A program made the translations under genes and the position numbers. Below, one piece after another: positions 29,241-38,046 of a stretch of DNA of 64,000 nucleotides. The stretch is from positions 62,001-126,000 of the forward strand of contig JAIEMT010000014.1 of assembly GCA_019751945.1 (NCBI GenBank), given 5' to 3'. The notes beneath the pieces were generated by a model. The model ran no database searches. It had not been told where the DNA came from and was given only the letters and a program-made list of their open reading frames with translations. Source of the stretch: a bacterium. GTDB taxonomy: Bacteria > Bdellovibrionota > UBA1018. Positions within the stretch are counted from its first letter, which is position 1; each line of letters opens with the position of its first letter.

Positions 29241-31757
29241 ATGACGCAGTCTTACGAAACAGGCTTTCGGAAGCTTCGGATCCGTTTTCTCTTCACACTT
29301 CTGATAGTCGCGATGCTGGATCAACCACATTCCACACTCGCGGCGGATGGCGCCCCTGCTGATCAAGCTTTCATGAGTCAGTTTAATTCTACTCTCGGCG
29401 CTTTCGATAAGCAGCGCTTAGCCAATGTCTACACCAGCTGTAATGCTTTTAATGATCAATTCGCCCAAGGCCTAGGCTCTCTTTATAATCTGAGCAAAAC
29501 GGGGAAGGGGAGTCTGCAGAAAGTCGGTGTGGAGACGAACTGCGGGATGGTTCCCGCTGTTTCTGAAAAAGCAAAATTTTCCTGCGAAGATTTTAAACTT
29601 CTAGGCGGAAAGATCGACAACGGCCGAATTGATAAGCGAATTGCTGAGTATGAAGGTTACGAAAAAGTTTTAAAATGTCGGGACAGCAAAGCCACTGCCC
29701 TTCGTGGCGAGATGACCTGCTTGGCGAATCAATCGCGAGTTTTGAACGACCAGATTGCCCAAACACAAGCTTATTACTCTCAAAACATCCAGCGCTTCCG
29801 CCAAGCCGTCGACCAGATCAACCGTGCCATTAAAGATGCCGCCGAGAAAAAGAACTCCATCGACAACAAACTTCGAGGCGATGAGAACAAGCCGGGCCTT
29901 TTGACTTTGAGTAAACAATATGCCGACCCGGCTTTTATGGGACAGATGTCTGCAGAAATTACGCAGCAGAAAGAAGCTCAGATCGCCCTTCAAAACGCAA
30001 AAGACGCTTTTGAAGTGGAGTTGAAACAGTTAGCGGTTTCTCGAGCCCTCTCTTGTTTCAAAGATCCAGGACAGTCCAACGCCGTGAAACGCCAGAACGT
30101 GAAGTCGCTCATGTGTTTCGATCCCAAGACCTACAAGACCACGAGCAACGTGAGTTCTTATGACTATGTGGTGTGTATGGCTGCCCAGTATGGGTACAAC
30201 AACACCAGTACGGGGGCTTCCGATAAAAACGCAGCTTCTGATCAAGCCCGTGACAATGCACAAAGTATTTTGAATGCATTGATCAGTGAAGCTCCAAGCC
30301 TTCAAGATGTGACGCCTTTGACGAAGGTGGCTCGGGGAGCCACCGAGGGTGCTGATCCAAGCTTGAAGACCACTCAGATCAACTCACCCGATGATATTGA
30401 AAGACTCTACGGCGCGAAACTAAACAGCATCGATCCCAAAATTCACGACTTCGTGATGCAAGAGTTGAAACGCTGCTATACGACGGAACAAGCCAAGATC
30501 ACCGTCGATCGAAACAAGGCCGGTACTTCGATTCATCGCAAACAAGCCGATATTCAGCAAAATCAGCAAACCCTGTCAAAACAGGGCACCATTGTCGTGG
30601 ATAAGTACGCCAGCGCGTATTCGCAGATCATGGAAACTCTGACGGGGTCGCCGAATGCGCTCAATGTTCAGAACTGTCGCGGCGAAAATCTGAATCCGAA
30701 TATTCAGGCCGCCTGCTTTGACCAAATCGAAGACAATATGAAAGCTTTGGTCAACGGCGAATCTCGCTCTACCGTGGATGGTCAGAGCGTTCCCATTTCT
30801 CAGATGACGATTACGATTAAAGGTACAAATCCTCAAACTTGGGAAAGCGTTTCTTGTCCAGGCTTGAATGGTTGTATCAAGGCGCTGCAGACTTTCGGCG
30901 AATTGAAACAGAACCAGGTGAACTATTACGGTGAACAGAAGGTCGCTTTCGTAAAAAATGCCAATACTGGTATTACGAATTTCACGCAGCAGATGATCAA
31001 CTCGATGGGTGCTCAGGCTCAGTCGTTGGATCAGCAGCTAAAACGGATTCAATCCGGTTTGGGAGAGTTTAGTAAGACGGAAGGAAAGCTCAGCGTTCCC
31101 CCCGTCACCAAAGTCGCTTTGAGTGAGATGAAGAAGGATGGGGATGAATTGATGCAAGTTCCCGACGATCTCAAGGGGTTGATCGGAGGAAATACCAACC
31201 CTCCCTTGGCGGACTTGTCGAACTCCTCTTTTTCGGAAGCTCAGGGGATTGTGGCCAAAGCGGCTCAAGAAGTGGCTGCCGAAAAGACCGGCATTGTTCG
31301 GATTCGGGAAGAGTTAGCTTCGTTGAAAATGAGTTGTGCGAATTCCCAGTTTAAAGACATTCTGGCTCGGAATAAGGCGGAGCTTAATTCTACCTATGAG
31401 AAGATCGTCAGTGACGATTACAAGTGTTTCATGTCTTTGTGCGACGGTACCAAAGCGGACTCCTTAAACCAGATTATCCGAGCGACGGAGGATGTAAGTC
31501 GTTCGCTCGATAGCAATTCGGCTTCCTTAGAGGCCGGAGATATTTCTACTCTTTATGCAGGACTCAACGGTGTTTGCGAAGATGCGGAGTCTAAAAAAGA
31601 TAAGTTTGAGAAGGGCGTTACCAACAGCACTGACAAGTATAAGTTCGAATCGAAGTCCGGGGATTGTCGAAAGTTTGTCACCAACTATCAGAAGCTGATC
31701 ACTCCCCTGCAAGAGGCGGCGCTCAGAGGGACCAATTCCGGCGGAGCTGACAGATAG
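29241..31757 (+). CDS. Large secreted coiled-coil-rich hypothetical protein
   Basis: 838 aa with N-terminal hydrophobic signal and Gln/Asn/Lys-rich helices. Confidence 0.7.
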   Translation: MTQSYETGFRKLRIRFLFTLLIVAMLDQPHSTLAADGAPADQAFMSQFNSTLGAFDKQRLANVYTSCNAFNDQFAQGLGSLYNLSKTGKGSLQKVGVETNCGMVPAVSEKAKFSCEDFKLLGGKIDNGRIDKRIAEYEGYEKVLKCRDSKATALRGEMTCLANQSRVLNDQIAQTQAYYSQNIQRFRQAVDQINRAIKDAAEKKNSIDNKLRGDENKPGLLTLSKQYADPAFMGQMSAEITQQKEAQIALQNAKDAFEVELKQLAVSRALSCFKDPGQSNAVKRQNVKSLMCFDPKTYKTTSNVSSYDYVVCMAAQYGYNNTSTGASDKNAASDQARDNAQSILNALISEAPSLQDVTPLTKVARGATEGADPSLKTTQINSPDDIERLYGAKLNSIDPKIHDFVMQELKRCYTTEQAKITVDRNKAGTSIHRKQADIQQNQQTLSKQGTIVVDKYASAYSQIMETLTGSPNALNVQNCRGENLNPNIQAACFDQIEDNMKALVNGESRSTVDGQSVPISQMTITIKGTNPQTWESVSCPGLNGCIKALQTFGELKQNQVNYYGEQKVAFVKNANTGITNFTQQMINSMGAQAQSLDQQLKRIQSGLGEFSKTEGKLSVPPVTKVALSEMKKDGDELMQVPDDLKGLIGGNTNPPLADLSNSSFSEAQGIVAKAAQEVAAEKTGIVRIREELASLKMSCANSQFKDILARNKAELNSTYEKIVSDDYKCFMSLCDGTKADSLNQIIRATEDVSRSLDSNSASLEAGDISTLYAGLNGVCEDAESKKDKFEKGVTNSTDKYKFESKSGDCRKFVTNYQKLITPLQEAALRGTNSGGADR

Positions 31758-31783
31758 CTTTGAACGGGATATGCTAGTAAAGC

Positions 31784-32620
31784 ATGCCCTCAGTTAAGAA
31801 GATTCCCTTCATCAAAATGCACGGTTTGGGAAACGACTTCGTCGTGATCGACGATTTCACCAAGCCCGCGGGCTTTGAAAGCCCCATTAACGAAGAAATC
31901 GCCATTCGGATGTGTGACCGACGTCTTGGAGTTGGAGCAGACCAGCTGCTCTGGATTCGAAAGCCCTCCGAGGATACTCCCAAGGCCGATTGCGAGATGC
32001 TTATTTTGAACAACGATGGTTCGAGCGCCGAAATGTGCGGAAATGGGATCCGCGCGGTCGCGCTCCTGCTTTACCGCGAAGGCCCGAAGCCCAAGCAAAA
32101 GAAATATTCGATTCAAACTTTGGCTGGGTTGCTCGAAGTCGAGTTTCCAAAAGAAGGCGAAGTCCGAGTCAGCATGGGCACCGCAAAGTTAGGAGAGCCC
32201 GCTGAAAAAATTCGTTCAGAAGATCGTGATTTTCAGTTTCAGGAAGTCAGCGTGGGAAATCCCCATGCGGTGATTTTCTTAAAAGAAGATTTAGAAAAAT
32301 TTCCGCTCGAGAAATACGGACGCCCGATTGAAATCCATTCCCGATTTCCGAAACGGACCAATGTCGAGTTTGTCGAAGTCGTCTCCCGCTCCAAAATCCG
32401 CGTGCGCGTTTGGGAACGCGGAGCCGGTGCCACGCTGGCGTGCGGAACGGGTGCCTGCGCAGCAGCCGCTTCGGCGATTGCTCAAAAGCTGGTGGATAGC
32501 CCCGTTCAGGTTCAACTGCCGGGCGGGGAGCTCACCATTTCCTGGACCGGGAAAGCCTCAGACCCCGTGTTCATGCAGGGACCTGCCACCGAGGTTTATA
32601 GAGGAGAATTCCGAATTTGA
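31784..32620 (+). CDS. dapF: Diaminopimelate epimerase
   Basis: KMHGLGNDFVVID...NNDGSSAEMCGNGIRA...ERGAGATLACGTGACA. Confidence 0.97.
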   Translation: MPSVKKIPFIKMHGLGNDFVVIDDFTKPAGFESPINEEIAIRMCDRRLGVGADQLLWIRKPSEDTPKADCEMLILNNDGSSAEMCGNGIRAVALLLYREGPKPKQKKYSIQTLAGLLEVEFPKEGEVRVSMGTAKLGEPAEKIRSEDRDFQFQEVSVGNPHAVIFLKEDLEKFPLEKYGRPIEIHSRFPKRTNVEFVEVVSRSKIRVRVWERGAGATLACGTGACAAAASAIAQKLVDSPVQVQLPGGELTISWTGKASDPVFMQGPATEVYRGEFRI

Positions 32621-32904
32621 CTTCGAAGTCTATCCTCATGCTGGTCTCTTTCTTTGCGGCCATTTCGGCCCAGGCGATTTGTCAGAGGGAGCTCAAAAAG
32701 GGCGCTACTCCAGATTGGTCCAAGATCATCTTTGTTTGCAGCGAAGGAGGGAGTTCATTTCGAGCGCAATGTGACCTCACGACAGACCCGCTAGAATCTG
32801 GAAAGCCCTGGGTGGATGTTCGAGGAGCCCAGTGGAAGAAGCACGGCGCAAACGAAGGGATTGAAGGCAGTTTTGGCTTCATCGTTTGTAAGAAGCTCAA
32901 GTGA
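32617..32904 (+). CDS. Small secreted hypothetical protein
   Basis: Signal peptide MTSKSILMLVSFFAAISAQA; overlaps dapF stop. Confidence 0.55.
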   Translation: MTSKSILMLVSFFAAISAQAICQRELKKGATPDWSKIIFVCSEGGSSFRAQCDLTTDPLESGKPWVDVRGAQWKKHGANEGIEGSFGFIVCKKLK

Positions 32905-33016
32905 ACTAGATTCCAGTTACCAAAAAGTTGACTATTTAGATCTGATATCCTACGCAGCTGAAGCTGTGAATTCTTGAACTAGTCAAGCTCCGTGCTCAAT
33001 AACGCACCGTAGCTAC

Positions 33017-33035
33017 CAAAAGGTGGTGACCACCT
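33017..33035 (-). terminator. Weak candidate terminator after the 33039 minus gene
   Basis: AGGTGGT-C-ACCACCT palindrome followed by TTTT on minus strand. Confidence 0.4.
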
Positions 33036-33038
33036 CAG

Positions 33039-33263
33039 TCAGTTGTCGATGTTGGAGAGGGGATTGACGTAGAGTCGGAACGTCTTGTCCCGATGCCGGC
33101 GGATCGCAAAGACCCCGTTTTCCTTCTCGTTTGCCAATCGCTCGTAGAAGGTGGGATCGAGTTCTGCGACCTCTTTTACGTTTTTTCCTTCGTATTTTCC
33201 GAAGTCAATGATGACCAGATCTTCGTCAATCACGCCCGTCACTGGGCTGATAGCAGCGCTCAT
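33039..33263 (-). CDS. Hypothetical protein (DUF3820-like IDFGKYEGK motif)
   Basis: IIDFGKYEGKNVKEVAELDPTFYERLANE; internal Met start assumed. Confidence 0.5.
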   Translation of the reverse strand: MSAAISPVTGVIDEDLVIIDFGKYEGKNVKEVAELDPTFYERLANEKENGVFAIRRHRDKTFRLYVNPLSNIDN

Positions 33264-33400
33264 GGGTAGTAGTTTAGCGGGAATCGCGTGAATTTGTCCA
33301 GCAGTGTTCCCGTCTGGTAAAGCCCTCGAAAATACCCCAAATTCTGTCAATTCACGCAGTGCATTACTCGGGAATTTCTGTTATAAGGGACCCACATCTT

Positions 33401-34903
33401 ATGTGCGGAATCATTGGAATCATTGGAACCCCTGACGCGGCTCGGGAAGCGTTTCTGGGGCTGACGACTCTTCAACATCGCGGGCAAGACGGCGCAGGCA
33501 TCCTGACTTACGATGCCGATGGCTTTCATCGGGTCAAGAACCTGGGCTTGGTCGAATCCGTTTTCACGCGCGACAATATCAGCACCCTGACCGGGAACAC
33601 GGCTCTGGGACATGCGCGATATAGTACGGTGGGGAAGGGCGACATCATCGATGTGCAGCCGTTCCTGCTGAGCTACCCCTTCGGGATGGGAATGATCCAC
33701 AACGGGAACATTGTGAACTTTGCGGATCTGAAGAAGAAGCTTCGCACTCAATCGAAGCGTCATTTGCTCACTCATTCCGATACCGAAGTGGTCTTAAATC
33801 TTTTTGCGGAAGGACTGGTTCAAGCCACCGATGGTGGAACGGATCTGACCTTTGAGCATATCTGCTCGGCAGTTCAGAAAATTTTCAGCCAGGTGAATGG
33901 CGCTTACAGCATTATCAGCATGATTGCCGATCATGGCTTGGTCGCATTCCGCGATCCGGATGGATTGCGCCCATTGATTTGGGGCAAGAAGCATGTGGGT
34001 GAGCGAGCAGGCGACACCGATGGAGCTTTAGATTCTGGTGAAGCACATATGTTTGCTTCCGAGAGCGTGGCACTGGGCTTTATGGGCTACGAAGCCATTC
34101 GCGACGTTCAGCCGGGTGAAGTCGTTTTCATCACGAACGAAGGAAAAGTTTACAACAAAGTCCTGACCAAAAAAGAAGCCCGTCACTGCATGTTTGAATG
34201 GGTGTACTTCGCTTCTCCCGAATCTATTATCGATAAAGTTCCGGTTTATGGCGCTCGAATCAATCTTGGAAAAAGTCTAGCGCGACTGTTGAAAAAACAG
34301 ATTGAAGAAAAGAAGATTGAAGCAGACTTGGTGGTGCCCGTTCCTGAGACCTCCCGAATCGCGGCCATTGCGCTTGCGGAAGAGCTCGACATTCCCTACC
34401 GCGAAGTCTTGATTAAAAATCGCTACATTAAGCGCACTTTCATTTTAGATTCTCAAGAAAAGCGCCAGAAAGCCGTGAGTTTGAAGCTTTCACCGGTGCG
34501 TTCTGAAATTGAGGGGAAACGTGTGATTCTAGTGGACGACTCGATCGTTCGCGGCACGACCTCGAAGAAGATCATCGAACTCGTGCGCCAGGCCGGAGCT
34601 TCAAAGGTTTATTTCGTCTCGACGTGTCCGCCCATTCAACATCCTTGTTACTACGGTATCGATTTCCCGAGTCCCCAGGAGCTGATTGCTTCGAAGCGGA
34701 ACGTGGCTGAAATCGAAAAGTATTTGGATGCGGACGCCGTGATCTATCAAGACATGAAGGGTTTGAAAGAAGCCATTGGTGGCAATCCCTGCATGGCTTG
34801 CCTCGATGGGAAGTATCCGACCGATGTTTCGGCCGGTACGCGCTTCTCCGAGGATCGAACCACGGATCGCAACCAAGCTCAGCGTCGTACAGCCGGTATC
34901 TGA
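33401..34903 (+). CDS. purF: Amidophosphoribosyltransferase
   Basis: MCGIIGIIG N-terminal Cys; LQHRGQDGAGI; ILVDDSIVRGTTSKKIIELVRQAGA. Confidence 0.97.
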   Translation: MCGIIGIIGTPDAAREAFLGLTTLQHRGQDGAGILTYDADGFHRVKNLGLVESVFTRDNISTLTGNTALGHARYSTVGKGDIIDVQPFLLSYPFGMGMIHNGNIVNFADLKKKLRTQSKRHLLTHSDTEVVLNLFAEGLVQATDGGTDLTFEHICSAVQKIFSQVNGAYSIISMIADHGLVAFRDPDGLRPLIWGKKHVGERAGDTDGALDSGEAHMFASESVALGFMGYEAIRDVQPGEVVFITNEGKVYNKVLTKKEARHCMFEWVYFASPESIIDKVPVYGARINLGKSLARLLKKQIEEKKIEADLVVPVPETSRIAAIALAEELDIPYREVLIKNRYIKRTFILDSQEKRQKAVSLKLSPVRSEIEGKRVILVDDSIVRGTTSKKIIELVRQAGASKVYFVSTCPPIQHPCYYGIDFPSPQELIASKRNVAEIEKYLDADAVIYQDMKGLKEAIGGNPCMACLDGKYPTDVSAGTRFSEDRTTDRNQAQRRTAGI

Positions 34904-34922
34904 TAATTTAGGTGCTTGAAAA

Positions 34923-36080
34923 ATGATTCCTATTCTTTACCGAGGTTCTGTCAAAGACCTTTTGGGGCCGCTTCCGGCGGTGGATCCCAAGGGTGGACGC
35001 ACGGTAGAATCAGCGATTTTCGAGTATAGTGACGCGTTTTCTGTTTTTGATTGGGGCCGCATGCCCGACCTACTCAGTGGAAAGGGCCAGGCGTTGGCTG
35101 TTTTGGCCGCTGAGTGGTTCGAGATGATCGAACGCCCGGAGACCTGGCAGGCTTTCTCAAAAACGGCCGAAGCGCAGCGCCTGCGGAAGTCCAATAAGTT
35201 CGGCGGATTGTTCAATGAGCTCGGCGAGCGTCTTCAGAAGGAAGGATTACCCACTCACTACTTGGGTTTGGTTTCGGGAGATACTTCTCCAGTAAAACCT
35301 CTCCGAACGGGAAATGTGGATCAACCCCTGAGCCGCTTTGCGGTTCGACGCGTGGGAGTAGTGAAGCCCACGATGACGACCGTGCAAGGTCGGGTCACTC
35401 CGGACTATTCTCCCACCCGCGCAGCGCCCGCTCCAAAATTAATTCCGTTAGAAGTCGTGTTCCGATTTAGCTGTCCGCCGGGGAGTTCTGCCATTGAGCG
35501 TCTGGGGATTCCTGCTGGAACTCGGTGGGAGTTTCCGCTCCTCGAACTCTTCACCAAGCTCGAGCCGACGGATCGCCCGGTGGATTCGGTAGAAGGTTTA
35601 GCCATCTCCGGTCTCACGGGTTCACAAATGCAGGAGCTTCTTTTCAAAACCGCCTGGGTTGCTGGCCTGATCAAGACCCTGTGTGAAAATGCGGGGCTGG
35701 AATTGGCCGATGGCAAGCTGGAGTGGGGTTTGGACCAGAACGGCCAAATCTTTTTGGTGGATGCGATTGGTCCTGATGAGTTGCGCCTTTTGAAGAATGG
35801 CGTTCAGCTTTCCAAAGAATTTTTGCGCGGATTTTACCGCCAGCAGCCTTGGTACGACGCCGTGGTTCGGGCGAAGAAGGAAGCCGCAGATCGCGGCGAA
35901 GTGGAGTGGAAGAAGCGCGTGAGCGTTCCCGTTCCAGCACTTCCCGAAGTTTATCGTGAGACGGTTTCTCAGATGTATCGGACTTTGGCGAATGAGCTGA
36001 GTGGTCGAAAGTGGTTTCCACAGGCTTGGTCGGTGGATCAAGTGGTGAGCAAGCTCCGCGAATTAGGAGGTGCTTCGTGA
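34923..36080 (+). CDS. SAICAR synthetase-like protein (divergent PurC)
   Basis: LYRGSVKDLLGP...FEYSDAFSVFDWGRMPDLLSGKGQALAVLAAEWFE resembles PurC ATP-grasp-like N-terminus; sits in pur operon. Confidence 0.7.
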   Translation: MIPILYRGSVKDLLGPLPAVDPKGGRTVESAIFEYSDAFSVFDWGRMPDLLSGKGQALAVLAAEWFEMIERPETWQAFSKTAEAQRLRKSNKFGGLFNELGERLQKEGLPTHYLGLVSGDTSPVKPLRTGNVDQPLSRFAVRRVGVVKPTMTTVQGRVTPDYSPTRAAPAPKLIPLEVVFRFSCPPGSSAIERLGIPAGTRWEFPLLELFTKLEPTDRPVDSVEGLAISGLTGSQMQELLFKTAWVAGLIKTLCENAGLELADGKLEWGLDQNGQIFLVDAIGPDELRLLKNGVQLSKEFLRGFYRQQPWYDAVVRAKKEAADRGEVEWKKRVSVPVPALPEVYRETVSQMYRTLANELSGRKWFPQAWSVDQVVSKLRELGGAS

Positions 36081-37402
36081 GCGCTTCCAAGACCGTATTA
36101 GTTTTAGGCTCTGGCGGACGCGAAAGTGCAATTGCTTGGAGGCTTTCTCTGTCGCCTCAGGTGGCGCGCGTGATCTGCGCTCCTGGAAATGATTCCTTTC
36201 CCTGGGAGCGGTGGCCGATTGGAGTTGCTCCTTCCGATTTTGATCGCTTGATTGCTCGCTCGAAGGCCGAAAAGGTGGATCTCATTGTCGTCGGGCCGGA
36301 TAATCCGCTGGCAGACGGAGTCGTCGATCAGATGACTGCTGCGGGATTAGAAGTTTTTGGTCCCACAAGGGGCGCGTCGAAACTCGAGTGGAGCAAGGCC
36401 TTTGCTAAAGAAGTGATGAAAGCCGCTGGCGTTCCTACTGCGGAATATTTTGTGGCCCAGACGAATGCCGAGGCACAGAAAATTTTGAAGCAGGTTCCGT
36501 GGCCTAAAGGTGGCGGCTGGGTCATCAAAGCGGATGGGTTAGCTCTGGGAAAGGGTGTTCGAGTTTGTTCGACTCACGAAGAAGCAGTTGCAGCTGCCGA
36601 AGAATTAATCGGTGTTTCTGGGTCTCTCGTCATTGAAGAAAAGCTGAGCGGTGTAGAAGCGACTTGGATGGCGATCTGCGATGGCAAGACCGCTGTACTT
36701 TTAGAACCCGCTCGAGATCACAAACGCCTCGGCGATGCGGATCAAGGTCCCAATACCGGCGGAATGGGTGCCTACAGCCCCGTTCCTGGTTTGAATCAGA
36801 ATTGGGCTCAGGCTATTCATTCTCAGGTTTTTGTTCCGATGTTGGCTGAAATGTCGAAGCGCGGAATTCCCTTCAAGGGTGTTCTTTACGCGGGGCTGAT
36901 GGTCGATCTGGAGCGAAAGAAGTTTTGGATCATTGAGTTCAATTCCCGCTTCGGAGATCCGGAAGCGCAAGTCATTTTGGCGCGTTTGGATGCCGATCTC
37001 TACGAACTTTGTTGGAGAAGTGCCCGAGGAGAGCTCGCGCGTGGGAAAAGTGGGATGCAGATTGTTCCGTTTGTGAAGGAGGCCGCGCTGGTCGTGATTG
37101 CAGCGGCGCCGGGGTATCCCGAATCTCCCAAGAAAGGCATTCCGATTCACGGTGTGCCCATCGACAAGGGCGAATTAGCGGGCAGAGTTTTCTGGGCCGG
37201 CGCTGCCGCTTCTGACGATGGTTGGATGACTTCGGGTGGCCGAGTTTTTGGGGCTCTCGGTATGGGCGAGAGCTTTGAAGCTGCGCGAACCCAAGCTTAT
37301 GAGCGTGCGAGCCGTTTGAAATTTGAAGGAATGCATTTTCGCAAGGACATCGGTGCGGGTTTGAATTCCAAGCCGGAGTATCTGGAAGGGAGCTGGCAAT
37401 GA
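36077..37402 (+). CDS. purD: Phosphoribosylamine-glycine ligase
   Basis: VLVLGSGGRESAIAWRLSLSP...GPDNPLADGVVD...DHKRLGDADQGPNTGGMGAYSP; GTG start 36077. Confidence 0.96.
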   Translation: MSASKTVLVLGSGGRESAIAWRLSLSPQVARVICAPGNDSFPWERWPIGVAPSDFDRLIARSKAEKVDLIVVGPDNPLADGVVDQMTAAGLEVFGPTRGASKLEWSKAFAKEVMKAAGVPTAEYFVAQTNAEAQKILKQVPWPKGGGWVIKADGLALGKGVRVCSTHEEAVAAAEELIGVSGSLVIEEKLSGVEATWMAICDGKTAVLLEPARDHKRLGDADQGPNTGGMGAYSPVPGLNQNWAQAIHSQVFVPMLAEMSKRGIPFKGVLYAGLMVDLERKKFWIIEFNSRFGDPEAQVILARLDADLYELCWRSARGELARGKSGMQIVPFVKEAALVVIAAAPGYPESPKKGIPIHGVPIDKGELAGRVFWAGAAASDDGWMTSGGRVFGALGMGESFEAARTQAYERASRLKFEGMHFRKDIGAGLNSKPEYLEGSWQ

Positions 37403-38046
37403 GTTCTATTCCAATTGCCGTTTTCGCCTCCGGTCGCGGAACGAACTTCGAAGCCATTCTGAAAGCCACGCAGAATCAGAAGCTGAATGCCAAGATCGTG
37501 GCTTTGGTTTGTGATAAGAAGGGCGCTCCCGTATTAGCAAAGGCAAAGGCTGCTGGAATTCCCGTTTTGGAAATCGTTCCGACGAAGGAAACGACTCGCG
37601 AACAGCATGATCAAAATGTTTTAGAGGCCTTGAAGCCTTACTCTCCTAAGTTTTTGGTGATGACCGGCTATATGCGAATTGTCACCTCGAAACTTTTAGA
37701 AGCCTTCCGTTCGCCCCGCAAGTACACGCGAGTGGTGAATGTGCACCCGTCGCTGTTGCCGGCGTTTCCTGGGGTGGCAGGTTATGCGCAAGCTTTTGCT
37801 CATGGAAATAAGGTCGCGGGTGTGACGGTGCATTTGGTGGAACAAGAAGTGGATAGCGGCCCGATTTGTGCCCAGGAAGCGTTTTCAATCGCGGATTGTA
37901 AGACGGCTGAAGAAGTTGAAAAGCGCGGGCTGGAAGTGGAGCACCGCTTGTTTGCAGAAACCCTGAAGTGGGTGCTGCCCGAAAAGTTTGAGGTCGAAGA
38001 GCGCGAGTTAAAATCGCATCGGAGGTTCTGTGTTCGTCAGAGTTGA
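37399..38046 (+). CDS. purN: Phosphoribosylglycinamide formyltransferase
   Basis: IAVFASGRGTNFEAIL...VNVHPSLLPAFPG..GVTVHLVEQEVDSGPI. Confidence 0.95.
   Translation: MSSIPIAVFASGRGTNFEAILKATQNQKLNAKIVALVCDKKGAPVLAKAKAAGIPVLEIVPTKETTREQHDQNVLEALKPYSPKFLVMTGYMRIVTSKLLEAFRSPRKYTRVVNVHPSLLPAFPGVAGYAQAFAHGNKVAGVTVHLVEQEVDSGPICAQEAFSIADCKTAEEVEKRGLEVEHRLFAETLKWVLPEKFEVEERELKSHRRFCVRQS

Noticed and set aside
32905-33038. Structured ncRNA between convergent genes (CAGCT-GAA-GCTG hairpin, AGGTGGT dyad)
   Set aside because: Short stems compatible with simple terminators; not enough support for an independent RNA gene.
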